From Rhyacichthys aspro (taxonomy: Eukaryota > Chordata > Actinopteri > Gobiiformes > Rhyacichthyidae): DNA of 64,000 nucleotides. The stretch is from positions 4,233,773 to 4,297,772 of the forward strand of contig CM072160.1 in assembly GCA_036850595.1 (NCBI GenBank), read 5' to 3'. The notes beneath the pieces are model-generated. The model saw only the letters and a list, made by a program, of their open reading frames with translations, ran no database searches and was not told where the DNA came from. The position numbers were made by a program, and so were the translations under genes. Below, in pieces: positions 24,380 through 36,539 of this stretch (the stretch's first letter is position 1; every line of letters begins with the position of its first letter).

Positions 24380-24660
24380 TGAATGCATTATCGTTGTATC
24401 TGCAGCGTTCGAGCGGTGACCACAGGAGCGGGCCGCCCCTCTGAGCGCGACAGGGAAAATAATCCATCACCGAGCGGCGCACAATCGGCTCGCCTCTGAA
24501 TTCAGATCAGAGCCAGATTACATTCAGCTCAGGTTCGCTCGGAGCCAGAGGGACGCCGGACGTTTGACGCTCCGCTGCTTCTGCACAATCGCACAAATCT
24601 CATTGGCATTTATGAAATACATGGAATAATCATGTTTCCATAATACACACCGCAATTAAT
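24380..24660. promoter_or_regulatory. Candidate conserved non-coding segment
   Basis: GC-rich complex sequence (24390-24590) followed by CATTGGCATTTATGAAATAC and ACCGCAATTAATGG, motif-dense and without repeats. There is no splice-flanked open frame. The pattern is like a developmental enhancer, but this is inference from composition. Confidence 0.25.
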
Positions 24661-25394
24661 GGTAAAATAGACGGTGTCGGTGTAACTCACAGGAAAAAAA
24701 AAGGAGGTCCTGGCAGGAGGTCGTAGACATTAGCATAAAAATGGTCATTTCCCACAAAAAGAAGCCTGTTCCTTTTGCTCCAAAGATGAAAAAAGTGCCC
24801 TCAGGTGCCTTTTGCCTGAAAAACAAACTGATTTTGCCCCAAGACAAAGGGTGGGCAACAGGGGCAACAACAAATCACATCACTTTTTTTGTTATGTCCT
24901 GATCCTGGTTTCAAATCTATCATCTTTCATGTTGAGTTTGTATTATTGCCTTTATTACGTTACACAGAAGACTACTATGTGCTTCTAGTAAAAGAAATAC
25001 AGCTATTTATGGACCATTTTTCCAATTTGTAGAATTAAAAAAACAGTAGATTAGATATCACAAATACAAATGAATATTAAATTGTCTAAAGAAGAATATG
25101 TCCAGAAAAAAAAAGATATTTTACTAATCAAATATAAAAGGTGTTTAATTATTCTTAACATTTATTTATTGTTATTATTCGTCCTGTGTCTCAAAATTTA
25201 GCACAAATCAGGTCTAATAATGAAAACCAGCAGTTCATGTTAAATTTGTTGGGGTTTTTTTCCGTTTGTAGCCTTTTTCGTCATTTTTTGGGATTTTGTG
25301 GAGTAGCTTCTTGTGTATATTTTCTTCTAGTTGTGGAAATGGTTTAAACCCCCAAATAGTATATTGTAATAGCATTCATTTGTGAAAATACAGG
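24661..25394. other. Unique sequence, no gene seen
   Basis: AT-rich. The 63-codon minus frame at 24656-24847 lacks support. Confidence 0.45.
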
Positions 25395-25650
25395 CTTTAT
25401 GATGCATTCTACTGTTTATTATAAAGGATTTTCAGCTCTAAGTATGTCTTTTAACGCAGAAAAACAGCTCAAAAAAGAAAAACAACAGAGAAAAGGGAGG
25501 CAACATGAAAAAAACCCACAGATAAATATTGTAATTAAAGTCTCAGCTAAGCCTCTAAAACTCTAAACTTCAGTTTGATTAAATGTATTAGTATTTTGGA
25601 GGAAAAATTGGTCCAGTTTTATTTATTTTTAGTAAAGAGAGAAGCAGCAG
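25395..25650 (-). mobile_element. Dispersed repeat family A, internally deleted copy
   Basis: On the minus strand it aligns with the first part of copies 1 and 2 (ACCAATTTTTCCTCCAAAATACTAATAC and TTTTTTGAGCTGTTTTTCTG) and has AGAGAAAAGGGAGGCAAC in common with the copy at 39945. The central CCAATGGGAGCGCTCC part is missing. The fragment CTGTTTATTATAAAGGATTTT marks the other side of the deletion. Confidence 0.6.
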
Positions 25651-26740
25651 AGGTCTTTTTGAGAATAAGTAGAATCTGAGACAGGGACAAAAAAGAAAAT
25701 CCGTGAGCTTTATGGAAAAATGCACAATCTATAATGAAATATACTTGAATCTAGTTTCTGTGATTCTTTTTTCCTCTACTCCACTCGTTGTGTTCAGCGG
25801 TGCTTTTACCGAGGTCTGTGTGAACTCTGACCGACACTAAACTCTTCTGATGGAGCTCAACGCAGCGCATCCTTTTATCGACCGAGCTCCAGTCTCAGAG
25901 GTCGGAGGTCAAGGATCAGAGCAGTGAAGATATAGTGCCGGTTGTATATTGCACTGCAGCACTACAGGAAAAAGAGATATATCATATTTATTTATTTACG
26001 ACGACAGGTTATGAGATGTGTTTCTACGTTAAAGGTGCAACGTGGAAAATGTTATAGAGTTTTTTTAATCGTGTCATCTCAAAATAGAGCTCTTTGCGTT
26101 TGTCTTTCTGAATTAAACTGACTTAAATATAAGTTTATGGAAAGGTTTTGAAGGTGGTACTGACAGTAGAAGAAGAATGAATGACAGAGAAGTGTTTATT
26201 TAAGCAGTTTTATTCTTCAACTACACTTTAAAAACACTCAAAGTCTGCTCTGTTTCATTGTTTAGCTTAAAACACAGTTAAATCCAGTTTAAATGGGGCT
26301 TAAAATGAGGTCAAAGTGGCACAAATCAAAGTGAATTTACAAAATGATGCATCAAAATGAGGCACAAAACTAATGTTAAAAACAAACTAAAGTAATAAAG
26401 ACTGAAGTGAACATGAAACCTTACATTTAAACACTGTAAAATTTAATTAATGATACCCAAGTGTCACAATCTTTGGGTTTTTACAGTTTAGTTTTCATTA
26501 TTATCAGTGTCTTCTTTCCTGATGGAGAAAAAGCTCATCATCTTTTGTTTCTTTAAACCTGAACTCATTTCTGACCCATTTCCGTTGGGTTTACTCTGTA
26601 GACGCTCACAGATCGTAGCGAAGGGTGTAAAATCTCCTTCAATAAGGTTTTATGTTGCATTACAAACCGTTAATATAGAGCATAAGAATCAAATCAAACC
26701 TTGATTACGCTGCCAGTGGAGCTTCTGTCTGGGCCCATGC
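25651..26740. other. Unique sequence, no gene seen
   Basis: AT-rich DNA and short open frames only. Confidence 0.45.
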
Positions 26741-26751
26741 TCCACACTCAC

Positions 26752-26776
26752 CTTCTTCAATGACAAATGAAGCCAT
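26752..26776 (-). CDS. Tentative start-codon exon, minus strand
   Basis: On the minus strand, ATAATGG (A at -3, G at +4, a good Kozak context) opens MASFVIEE and one further base before AAG/GTGAGTG, a near-consensus splice donor (GT at 26751-26750). Upstream, acceptor-like sites end in TTCACTTACAG (about 26822) and ACAAACCCTAG (about 26789), so the exon could extend there as 5'UTR. Eight codons are far too few to identify a protein. The two other exon candidates on this strand (28033-28068 and 38214-38460) lie upstream in the right order for one gene. This is inference from splice and start signals only. Confidence 0.2.
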
Positions 26777-27012
26777 TATGGAAATCCACTAGGGTTTGTG
26801 AATATGCTGGTCATGTATGAGCTGTAAGTGACACCACGTGATGGGAGCTGATTGAATATCACTGAGCAGAACCACAGCAGATAAAAATGAGGGCGGGGTG
26901 TTTTTACTCCGTTTCTTTTGTCGAACACATCTAGAGGTCTCAGGTTTTGAGGATTCATGATTTTAGAGACAGATATTGAAGCTATTAGTTACACATCAAT
27001 AGACTTCAGCTA
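26777..27012. other. Unique sequence left of the M21 array
   Basis: Complex and non-repetitive. It may include 5'UTR of the candidate exon at 26752-26776; nothing else is seen. Confidence 0.35.
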
Positions 27013-27768
27013 AATGGCCTTTTAGATGGATTTGAACAGGTTTTAGATGGATTTGAACAGGTTTTAGATGGATTTGAACAGGTTTTAGTTGGATTTGAAC
27101 AGGTTTTAGATGTATTTGAACAGGTTTTAGTTGGATTTGAACAGGTTTTAGTTGGATTTGAACAGGTTTTAGTTGGATTTGAACAGGTTTTAGATGGATT
27201 TGAACAGGTTTTAGTTGATTTGAACAGGTTTTAGATGGATTTGACCAGGTTTTAGTTGGATTTGAACAGGGTTTGGTTGGATTTGAACAGGTTTAGTTGG
27301 ATTTGAACAGGTTTTAGATGGATTTGAACAGGTTTTAGTTGGATTTGAACAGGTTTTAGTTATTTGAACAGGTTTTAGATGGATTTGATCAGGTTTTAGA
27401 TGGATTTGAACAGGTTTAGATGGATTTGAACAGGTTTTAGATGGATTTGAACAGGTTTTAGTTGGATTTGAACAGGTTTTAGATGGATTTGAACAGGTTT
27501 TAGATGGATTTGAACAGGTTTTAGATGGATTTGAACAGGTTTTAGATGGATTTGAACAGGTTTTAGATGGATTTGAACAGGTTTTAGATGGATTTGAACA
27601 GGTTTAGTTGGATTGAACAGGTTTTAGTTGGTTTGAACAGGTTTTAGTTGGATTTGAACAGGTTTTAGTTGGATTTGAACAGGTTTTAGATGGATTTGAA
27701 CAGGTTTTAGTTGGATTTGAACATGTTTAGTTGGATTTGAACAGGTTTTAGTTGGTTTGAACAGGTTT
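27013..27768 (+). repeat. M21 minisatellite array cut by the assembly gap
   Basis: About 36 units with core GGATTTGAACAGGTTTTAG, very uniform, with TAGATGG and TAGTTGG variants in runs and occasional one-base deletions (ACAGGTTTAG). It runs straight into the gap, so its true length and right edge are unknown. It is the cleanest M21 array here. Confidence 0.96.
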
Positions 27769-27868
27769 NNNNNNNNNNNNNNNNNNNNNNNNNNNNNNNN
27801 NNNNNNNNNNNNNNNNNNNNNNNNNNNNNNNNNNNNNNNNNNNNNNNNNNNNNNNNNNNNNNNNNNNN
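27769..27868. other. Assembly gap (100 N)
   Basis: Exactly 100 N, a length commonly used for gaps of unknown size. The left side is the M21 array and the right side is unique DNA, so the array very probably caused the break. Confidence 0.98.
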
Positions 27869-28160
27869 GCAGCATCTGGAAAAGTAATAACGTGAATTCA
27901 GCTCGGTGAGACAATTCAACTTGCCGTATCAGTTTTCCGTCACTAAATCATGTCGGCTCTTTCTGAATCGTTAGATGAGATCATTGTTTTAATAATGCTG
28001 CCAGCGTCTGTTAGCGACAGCGGCCCACTTACCCCGGGACAGATCGTCAAGATGGCAGATCAGAGAGGCTGAAAAAAAAACAGGAAAATGCAAAACAGGC
28101 AACACAATCTCTGAGGAAGTTCACTGCTATTTGACAGCTTCTTACGTTACCAGATGGAAG
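27869..28160 (-). promoter_or_regulatory. Candidate conserved segment around a microexon
   Basis: Balanced, motif-dense, repeat-free DNA on both sides of the splice-flanked 36-nt exon. A block of this kind next to an alternative exon is typical of intronic splicing or enhancer control. Conservation is not tested. Confidence 0.3.
28033..28068 (-). CDS. Tentative 36-nt microexon with strong splice sites, minus strand
   Basis: On the minus strand an excellent acceptor (TTTTCCTGTTTTTTTTTCAG, ending at 28069) is followed by 36 nt and then the consensus donor GTAAGTGGG (GT at 28032-28031). Two frames contain stops. The third stays open with split codons at both ends, reading SLICHLDDLSRG, and 36 nt keeps the frame whether it is included or skipped. 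The exon could also be a non-coding 5'UTR exon of a gene starting near 38460. I do not recognise the peptide. The support is the quality of both splice sites at microexon spacing. Confidence 0.35.
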
Positions 28161-28329
28161 TAAGAATGACAAGGGATAACCGCATCTGAAATATGTACTA
28201 ATCTAAGGAGAAGATATAAAAAAATAACAATATAGATCAGGTGTGGACTTTTATTACTAATAACAAGTTGCTGCAGCCAATATTAATACATAACTACAAA
28301 TTTATGCTAAACTTTTAGACGATCTGAGC

Positions 28330-28590
28330 TTCAGTTTGTGTCTCTTTTACCTATTTTTGTTTTTCTTTTTTGTTTCAGACAAAGCCAACACAGGAATAAT
28401 CCGATTTTCTTCTGCCATTGACTCAGTGTTAACAACCAATGGGAGCGTCCATATACGCTGCTTTAACCTGAGCAGGTCATTAGTCAAAGCTCATCTATTA
28501 AAATCCTTAATAATGAAACCTAATGACAACTTAAGGTCTCATTTTCTTCATTTTTCATGATGCTTATTACAATATTTTGTTAGATTCTGT
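28330..28590 (+). mobile_element. Dispersed repeat family A, diverged copy
   Basis: Shares ACCAATGGGAGCGTC, CTCATCTATTAAAATCCTTA, TAAGGTCTCATTTT and TTACAATA in order with copies 1 and 2, at lower similarity. The left part is lost or beyond recognition. Confidence 0.6.
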
Positions 28591-29750
28591 TAGAACAAGC
28601 AATCAACTCCAGGCCAAACTAGATGTGTGTGTTTTTTCACCTTTTTTTGGTTAATTTTTATCACTTCACAGCCATTTCTATTTTGGAAATGTCGTAAAAA
28701 TGGTAAGCATTTATCTAAAATGGCGTGGTTTGTTTCTCTTCTTAGTTATATATCCTCCAAATGAATCCAAAGGGAGTCCACAAATACCACAGTAATACTT
28801 TAAAAGGGTTAACATGATCTAACCTACTCACAAAAGGAAGACAGGGCATCACAATATTAAAATAATAAGTCCACATTTGATTTAGACTGAAGCCCAGGTA
28901 TCTTTGTGTCCCTTTAACCTGGTGTCACCGTATATTGTAAATTCAAATCGGTCTTCCAGATGCTGCCCACACTTTTTCAGCGGCTGGTTTTTCAGTGTGT
29001 GTGTGTGTGGGTATAATTTGTGTGTACGCGGCGCTGACGGTGAATGTGGGCTGTCAAACTCCTGGGAAGAGACACAAAACGCACTGTACACGGACGAAAA
29101 TGACAAAGACAGACAATACTTGGGGGCATCTGTGTCGGCTCCAGCGGCGTCCAACAGCATTCCAGCGGTCGACAGAACAATGGCCGCTCTCCCTCCTGCA
29201 CGGAGCACATACCGGCTCCTGTTTCAGAGACGGTGACAGGACCGCTCACAGATAATGTATTCACAAGCTTCTTCAACGTTTTGAGCTTGAACTCCGAGCT
29301 GTTAATGGATATAAACCTTAACGTGCGCTCATTTGTTTCCACATGAACCATATTGTGAACTAAACGGAGATTAAATACAGGTCTATCTGATAAACGTATA
29401 GAAAAGATTAGATACTTTACGATTCTCAGGAAAATTCTGTTAAAGTATAGCCGTGTCGTTACGAAAAGTCACCCAGTGGTTATTTGTGGTACTGCAACAA
29501 AACTATACATAACATAAATGCGAATGAAACTGAGACAATGGCATCGTCAACAAATATGAGGAGTCAAAGAAATAGTAAAACAGCTTAAAAACTAGAGATA
29601 TATTCAGGTTTACAGCATGAACTTCAGCCTGAGTAGATTGCAAAAAAACTTTTTTGTTTCTGCACCAAAGGTTCAGAACATCATTTTTAATTGAAGATAA
29701 AATAATTGAGGTTTTCATTTAATCCTAAAAAAAGTCAAACATGCCATTTG
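28591..29750. other. Unique sequence with a short TG run, no gene seen
   Basis: GC-richer at 28960-29240 with (TG)n at 28994-29010. Open frames of 86-119 codons occur there on both strands and overlap heavily; none has splice support. Confidence 0.4.
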
Positions 29751-29829
29751 TGGTCTTGGTTGGTCTTGGTTGGTCTTGATTGGTCTTGGTTGGTCTTGAT
29801 TGGTCTTGGTTGGTCTTGGTTGGTCTTGA
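29751..29829 (+). repeat. 10-bp minisatellite (TGGTCTTGGT)
   Basis: Eight tandem units, some TGGTCTTGAT. Confidence 0.93.
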
Positions 29830-29869
29830 CATCCAAGACCAATACAAGAATAAAGATTTATGTCCTGGT

Positions 29870-30350
29870 TTAGCTCTAGGTGTGTCCTGGTTTAGTCCTG
29901 GTTTAGTCCTGGTTTAGCTCTAGGTGTGTCTGGGTTTAGTCCTGGTTTAGCTCTAGGTGTGTACGGTATTAGTCCTGGTTTAGTCCTGGTTTAGTCCTGG
30001 TTTAGCTCTAGGTGTGTACGGGTTTAGTCCTGGTTTAGTCCTGGTTTAGTCCTGGTTTAGTCCTGGTTTAGCTCTAGGTGTGTCTGGGTTTAGTCCTGGT
30101 TTAGTCCTGGTTTAGCTCTAGGTGTGTACGGTATTAGTCCTGGTTTAGTCCTGGTTTAGTCCTGGTTTAGCTCTAGGTGTGTACGGGTTTAGTCCTGGAT
30201 TTGGTTTTTGTTTAGTCCTGGCTTTGCCCTCATTTATTCCTAGATTCAATCAGGGTTTGGTCCTTCCTTTAGTCCTGGTTTAGTCCTGGTTTAGTCCTGG
30301 TTTAGTCCTGGTTTAGTCCTGGTTTAGTCCTGGTTTAGTCTTGTTGATCT
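29870..30350 (+). repeat. M11 array with a 165-bp higher-order duplication
   Basis: TTTAGTCCTGG units are interspersed with a distinct variant pair, TTTAGCTCTAGG and TGTGTACGGG. The landmark GGTGTGTACGGTATTAG occurs at 29956 and 30121, exactly 165 bp (15 units) apart, showing unit-preserving duplication. The final part (30260-30340) is eight nearly perfect TTTAGTCCTGG copies. Confidence 0.94.
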
Positions 30351-30924
30351 CTGTTTCATCTTGATTTAGTTCTAGTATAATAATATAAATTTAAAACAGG
30401 TTTAATAGGCCAGTGAACATTAAAACCACGCACACTCTTCACAGCAGAGGTCAAAAACACTATTAATCCATAAATGAGCAGAGAAGAGGGGCATTTGTCC
30501 TCATGGATTCACTTTGAACAATCTCCTCCAGATACTTCCACAGAGCACAAAGCACCGGCGGACTTCACAAACACCAGTTCAACCCCCGTCTGCACCAGCG
30601 CAGGGTCTAGGGGGGACTACGAAATCCCCCGGCCCGGTCTTCACTCTCACTGCGCAGGAGAAAAGAGTCGGAGGGGGGAAGAGTGCTGGCATTTGGCACG
30701 AACAGCCGCTCACAAAGCCCTCGAGACCGACACATGAAGGCAGCGCGGGGGAGGGGCCGATGGCATTTCCAGAAGCAAACTGTGGAGCGAGAAGAACAAA
30801 ACCAAACCCCCTCCTCCTCACCCTAAAGCCCAAAACCAAGACCTGGACCAGCTCTGAGCCGAGGAGAGGTCAGAGAGACACGGGGAGGGGGTAATGATGG
30901 AAGAGAAGGGGTAAAGAGGAGATA
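30351..30924. other. Unique GC-rich sequence, no gene called
   Basis: 30540-30890 is GC-rich. A plus frame of 126 codons (30514-30894), a second plus frame and a minus frame overlap completely. No splice pair or domain is visible, and the region merges into M11-like sequence. Confidence 0.35.
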
Positions 30925-31680
30925 AACCAGGACTGAATCTGGACTTTACCAAGACTAAAACAGGGCCAAATTTAGGACTGAACTATGTGTAAACCAAAGG
31001 AAAATCTGGACTAAACCTGTGATAAATCCAGTGCTAAATTTAGGACTTAACAAGGGTTTAATCCAGGACTGAACTATGTGTAAACCAAGGGAAAAACTAC
31101 CGCTAAACCAAGATAAAAACTAGATCTAAACTGTGATAAATCAAGAGCTAAATTAGGTCTTAACCCAGGTCTAAATAAGAACTAAATCAGGACAAAGCTT
31201 TAGATTAACTGGGACTAAACTAGAACTACGCAGAACTCAAGACTAGTCCTGAACTAAACCACAACTCAAGACCTAAAACAGAAAAACTGGACTAAACCAA
31301 GACTATCAAGGTCTAAACCCAGGAATAAAGCATAAAAAAGTCTTGGTCTGAACCAGAACTAAAGCCAGACAAATCTGGGTTTAATCCAGGACTAATTTAC
31401 GACTAATCCAGGATGAATCCAGGACTAAATTTAAGAAAGAGGAATAAATCTGAGACTTAGAACTAAATTAGAACCAAATCTGGGCTAAATTCAGGTCTAC
31501 ACCAGAACTTCATCTTAAACTAACCAAGGACTAATCCAGGACTAGAACCAAAAAGTCTAAATTAGAGCTAAATGAGGAAAACTGTTTTATATAAGAACTG
31601 AATTATGGCCTAAACAAAGGACTCAATCCAGGACTAAACAAGTTTTAAATTACTAGGGCTAAATCAGGAATAAACAAAAC
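30925..31680 (-). repeat. Degenerate M11 array, minus orientation
   Basis: GGACTAAA, TCTAAACCAGG and AACTAAATCAGG motifs at irregular multiples of about 11 bp. Comparable in decay to 17420-18500 but in the opposite orientation; only about 600 bp separate it from the plus-orientation array at 29870-30350. Confidence 0.7.
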
Positions 31681-31719
31681 ACAAAAACATATTTAAACTC
31701 TCCTCAGAATGAAGCCCGG

Positions 31720-31990
31720 TCCACGCCTGAAACGTATCATCGAGACAAAACGACAGCGAGCGCGTTGGTGAGAAGCAGTAGCACGTTTGAGTGACCAATT
31801 TCCCGTATCTTGTTGAGCTTTAGAATCAAGACAATGGCGGCGTAGCTCGTGGTTTTCGCTCCGCAGTCCGGAAAACCGCAGGAAACTGGGACCACTTCAG
31901 GCGCAGAGAGGATTGGAGCGGGGATCGTCTTCTGATTCAAGTGGCTCGTCCCGCTGTGAAGCCGAGCGTCCGTCCAAGCCGCAGACAGAT
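31720..31990. promoter_or_regulatory. Candidate conserved or exonic GC-rich island
   Basis: Complex sequence with all three minus frames open for about 60 codons. One of them, MNQKTIPAPILS to LTNALAVVLSR, has a hydrophobic C-terminal stretch. An acceptor-like CCAATCCTCTCTGCGCCTGAAG lies on the minus strand near 31895. With every frame open, coding cannot be separated from composition. Confidence 0.2.
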
Positions 31991-33195
31991 CTTAAAAGTG
32001 AATTTTTCCCACAGATGTCTAACGAGTCGGAGAGAATGTGAAGGAATGGGGAGTTCTCGCTTTGACAGAGAAGATGGATCGGTAGCTCAAGTACAAGTGG
32101 TCTGGAGATATCACACAGAGCTATACATCAAGGCTGTAATCAGAAAATATGGTACAGTGAAGGGAACATGACTTTACAGGACACATAGACACACTTATTC
32201 TATAACTATATTAAAAAAAATCATCTTTATTCACCTACAGAGTGAAACTACATCCAATTTCCTCAGAATTTAACAACATAAAAGAGGAAAAAAAGAATAA
32301 AAGCTAGAGAGAATATCAAAAAAATGCACCACTTGAGTTCAAATAAAAGAGCACTAATTGGCCATCAACTGAATGAACTGAAAACAGCAAGCGCTTTCAC
32401 CATTTCACTCAAAACTCCCACCTCCGCTGATCTCAGGTTCATCCAGTGGCCATTATTTGTCAATGGAGGCTTCAAAAAACTCAAGGTAACGTCAGTGAGC
32501 GCCTGAGATCTTCTATTTTCAAACGAAAGCACATTTTATTCAGGAACATTGGCGGAAACACGGCCTTATTATTCCAACGATAAGAGCGCGCTATCTCTGT
32601 TTGACGCACATACCTCTTTCGGATTGAAAAGTGAATTGGTCCTCGTTTAAAAGGTTGAGTTTATCTGCTTTTTTATTCCTCGAGTGCATTACAAGACATT
32701 AAAACGGCACCGTATTTGGAACGTATGCACTAATTGTGTTCAAAGTGTGAATGAATGTCAGAAGTAATACTCCCAGATTCACGATTGCGGTCTGTTTATA
32801 TTATTTATGTTGCATATTTGCACAGTTAAGACGTTTAACTGGACTTCGTCATCGTTATCATCGATGGATTTATGAATACGACTTCACGAGATGAAAGCAC
32901 ATAAACGAAGTCAGAGAAAACTCGTCTTAGCGCGACATCTGTTTTCCTTTTAAACGTTTTAAGCGAGAGAGCAGAAGAATCAACACAAGTTTAGTCGGCA
33001 GCAGAGTGACCCAATGTATGTGTCTTCACTTTTGGAACATGTTAGCATTGGTCTAAACACTTTTCTTCATGTATGTTCTCATTTGTTTACACGTTTTGTC
33101 CGACTTTGTCACTGATAATTTGGAGATTTTCACTTTTAGAACCCTCAATCAGACTCAGTTCATTTTAAAACTCCAGTTATATTCCCCCAAGGCAA
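31991..33195. other. Mostly unique sequence, one weak exon-like site
   Basis: At about 32438-32486 (plus) an acceptor CCGCTGATCTCAG precedes an open 49-nt stretch (FIQWPLFVNGGFKKLK) that ends at AAG/GTAACG. The block 32400-32640 is motif-dense and could equally be a regulatory element. Nothing else is seen. Confidence 0.25.
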
Positions 33196-33222
33196 TAATA
33201 ATAATAATAATAGCAATAAAAA
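33196..33222. repeat. (AAT)n microsatellite
   Basis: Short run of AAT triplets. Confidence 0.85.
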
Positions 33223-35274
33223 TCGGGTTACTACCGTTTATAATAACAACTATTGCATGTGTCAACCCGCTCTTGTTTGTCTTCATCTACAAAAACGTTG
33301 ACATTTCTACCAAACTATCCCAAAACTCCTCCTCAAGGTATTGTTCACGCTACCATCGCTACACTGCACAGATCCGACACAAAAAACATCTCAGACGTTC
33401 TGTTTTAAGACCCTCAGGTGTCACTGAGCGAGACATGTCTTTGGTTTGTTCCTGACGCAACCAGGAGTCAGGCACTGCACCGAGAGCCGGAGGAACACGG
33501 CTCTAAAGCAGCTCCAAACAGGACTAGACTGTCACGGATTCTGTTTATACACACAACAACACTCAAGACCAGGTGCCTTCCTCTTAAAACCTAAACAAAA
33601 GCAGAAAACAGCACTGATGTTTGTTAAATACAATGTCGACAGGTGTAATAATTTTCCGGTTTGGTGCTTTTTACAAGAACAAGGAAACAAAACAAGTCAG
33701 TCAATGCTCAAACTGTGGAAAATCACTTAGAATTTAGATAAAACTATAAGCTCCAAGTTGAAATACTGCAGTGTCACAGCATTTTTTATTGACAGAAGAA
33801 ACCAGTACAAACATGCAGCTACCACCACTAGATACTCGTGCTTATAATGGCTGCAAGAAGAGGTAAAGCTCACCAAACACACACATTATGGCTCCGAGAA
33901 CTGTACACAACGAAAATCAGGTCAACATTGGCTTTGAAAGTGCATGAAAATCCAAAATCACTGCAAAAATGTGGATTCGTTAATGATATTTTCATCAAAC
34001 AAGCACAACACTGCAGCATTGTGCTTGTTCTTTTATGCAGTTAATAGTTACAGACCTACACCTAGTCACAGAACATATTGTATTATTATTTTATTATATT
34101 ATGCATCACAGAAAATGGTCTATATGACTCATTTACATTTTTAAGTAGGAGTTAATACGTTTTCATAGTGTTGTCCCAATGAATATATGTAATTAGCGCA
34201 CTTATCTCGTCAATTAGCCTGTTAGCTCTGGACTTTACAGTTGCTATGGTAACAGATAATAGAATATATTGCAGTAAACACAGTTTTTTTTTTTTGTTCT
34301 TTCCACATCTGAAAAAGACAATCGCAATACAGCAAATCTGCAAGCATTAATTCACAATAAATTATAATATCTGTGAAAATGTAGAGGAAATATAGCCTGT
34401 TATTGACAAAAAGTGAACATTTGTGCATTAATTTTCTGCAGTGTAGTGTCATTTTAATGTAATTTGTCTGGAATTAGGGGCATTTCCACTCAACTTCAAT
34501 AAAAAAATCACTATATTTGCTTCGGTATCATGATAATATAACATAAGAGGAACTTGATTTTGGCTTAGCGCTTATCTATCTGCATTTTAACGATCCAATA
34601 ACAACATATATAGTAAATCGTTCCATTTCTAGTCGACAATAGTGTAGTGATAAAGTGAGAACAATAAAATAATCATCAAATCTCAAAATTTACTTACAAT
34701 CCACATTGATTTGACAGAATTTGAAGTCCCTTTCCCTTAAAATAATCATGAAAGGAGAAAGTCTAACCCAACCATCGATAAAAGTCCTAAAACAAGAGAA
34801 ATAAGGTGTCCGTGTAGCAGTAATAATGAATGTGTCAGGCCTGGACGTGTCCGGCGCCTGTCTCTAACCTCATCTCTGATTCTGCGAACACTGTTTTTGT
34901 CCCGAAGGCTGAGAGACGGAGTGGAGGTGTAAGATGAGGAGGTGTGGGACTGAGAGCAGTGAACAGTGAGCAGTGAAAGACAGCTGTGTGTGGCTCTGGA
35001 CGGCTGCCTGCTGCTGAAATCTGAGGACACGCACAAAAAACACTCACACAAACAGGTTTTAGAGCCGAAATGAGACTGAATGGTGTAAAAAAAACAGACA
35101 TGTGAGGGCTGGTCAGTACAGTTATTAGAGATACAGAAAGATGGTGAAGGAAATCTGTTCAAAACCAAGGCTTGATTGAGATTTTTTTAACAAAATCAAG
35201 TTAGAAGCGAAAGAAACCCATCACAAAGTCCATTATCTGATTTATTTTTACTGTTACATTTAGTGTAATCACAT
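33223..35274. other. Unique sequence, no gene seen
   Basis: AT-rich with a GC-richer part at 34830-35040. The 140-codon minus frame at 34746-35168 is Ser/Thr/Cys-rich, overlaps another open minus frame and has no supporting signals. Confidence 0.4.
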
Positions 35275-35750
35275 AAAGTTTATTGTAACAGGAATCATCT
35301 GTGAAAAAATGAGACCTTAAGACGTGATCTAGTCTTTATAATGAAGGATTTTAATAGATGAGAATGATCAGTCCACAGCAGGATTTTGTCCAATCACAGC
35401 TCACTTCAGGTAAAAAGGAGCGCTCCCATTGGTCGACACTGATGTCAACAACGAAGGAACAAGGAAATAAACCAAGGAAATGGGTTATTCTGTTGAAAAA
35501 TACGACTTATTTTACAGAGAAACAGCTCAAAAAAGATAAAAATAGAGAAACAGGAAGAAAATTAAACGTTGATAAATGTTGTCAATGCTTCGATGCAGTG
35601 TTTATTGAGATAATTACAGGAAACTCCAAAGATTAAAGTGTCAGGTCAGCTCTAAACTTCGATTTAATGTAACGTATTAGTATTTTATGGTGAAAATTGG
35701 TGCTTTTTTAAATAAAAGTAGCAGAAGGTTACTGTGCTGCTGCTGGGTTT
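35275..35750 (-). mobile_element. Dispersed repeat family A, full copy
   Basis: Minus-strand copy, nearly end to end with the copy at 48800-49250. It shares AGTTTATTGTAACAGGAATC at its plus-left end, GGAGCGCTCCCATTGGTCGAC in the core, and a CAGCAGCA...TTTTATTTAAAAAAGCACC start when read in minus. The plus strand (antisense to the element) keeps a 92-codon frame beginning MRMISPQQDFVQSQLTSGKK; the matching antisense frame begins identically in the other copy. Confidence 0.8.
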
Positions 35751-36539
35751 TGCAAAATCTACTCAATCTCATGGTTCTCTGTCGGTAAAAAAAACTACAT
35801 AACATCTTTATATTTCTTTTTTAAATGACTTCAACAAACATTTCTCAACCTCAAAGGTAAATTCAGATCCCAATCGTTTATTTATCAGTATTGCATTTTT
35901 AGCAAAAAGATCAAAAATGGGGTGCCTCTGTGGTTCAAAGAGGTTTAACAATGGCTCGAGTCAGGTGCCCTTTAAGAAAACCCAGCTCAAAGTAAACGTC
36001 AATGAAAGAAGCCAAACAAAAAAGATCTAAGGTGAAAAATCACGAAAAAAAATGTGTAAAATGGCGCTTTTTGGTGCAGTTTAGGGCTCTCTCAATAAGG
36101 TAGAAAGAAAAATACTGGGTAAAATAATTAAAAAGCCTTTATTATGACAAAAGAAATTTCAACCTGGTCTTCATTATGTTTAAAAATGAATGTGCATGTT
36201 TCCCTGGTGTGTACAGCCTTAGTTTTGATAATAACAGTCTTTTACGTCCAAGACACGACCGATTATTACTGTATTTATTCCCAAGACCAGTCACTGAAGA
36301 ATGCTCTCAAGCCCAAGACGGTTTTCAAGCTCAACAACGCATTTATTCTTCAGTTTTTAGCCTTTTGATTCCATGTTTTTCTCAGTCAAATGTGAGATTA
36401 AAATGCTTAGACAAACCTCAGACACATGTAAAGTAAAAAAGAGAAAGAAGTAGTCTTTGAAAACATAAATATCAAAACATTTGTATAAAGTTGGTTATGA
36501 TAATGATCCTAAATATAACAGGTGAGAAAAGGAACAACA
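35751..36539. other. Unique sequence, no gene seen
   Basis: AT-rich. The plus frames at 36144-36368 and 36176-36436 overlap each other and have no splice or domain support; the first has a chance hydrophobic stretch. Confidence 0.4.

Noticed and set aside
34746..35168. 140-codon minus-strand frame
   Set aside because: Low-complexity Ser/Cys/Leu-rich text with a second frame open over the same bases; no signals.
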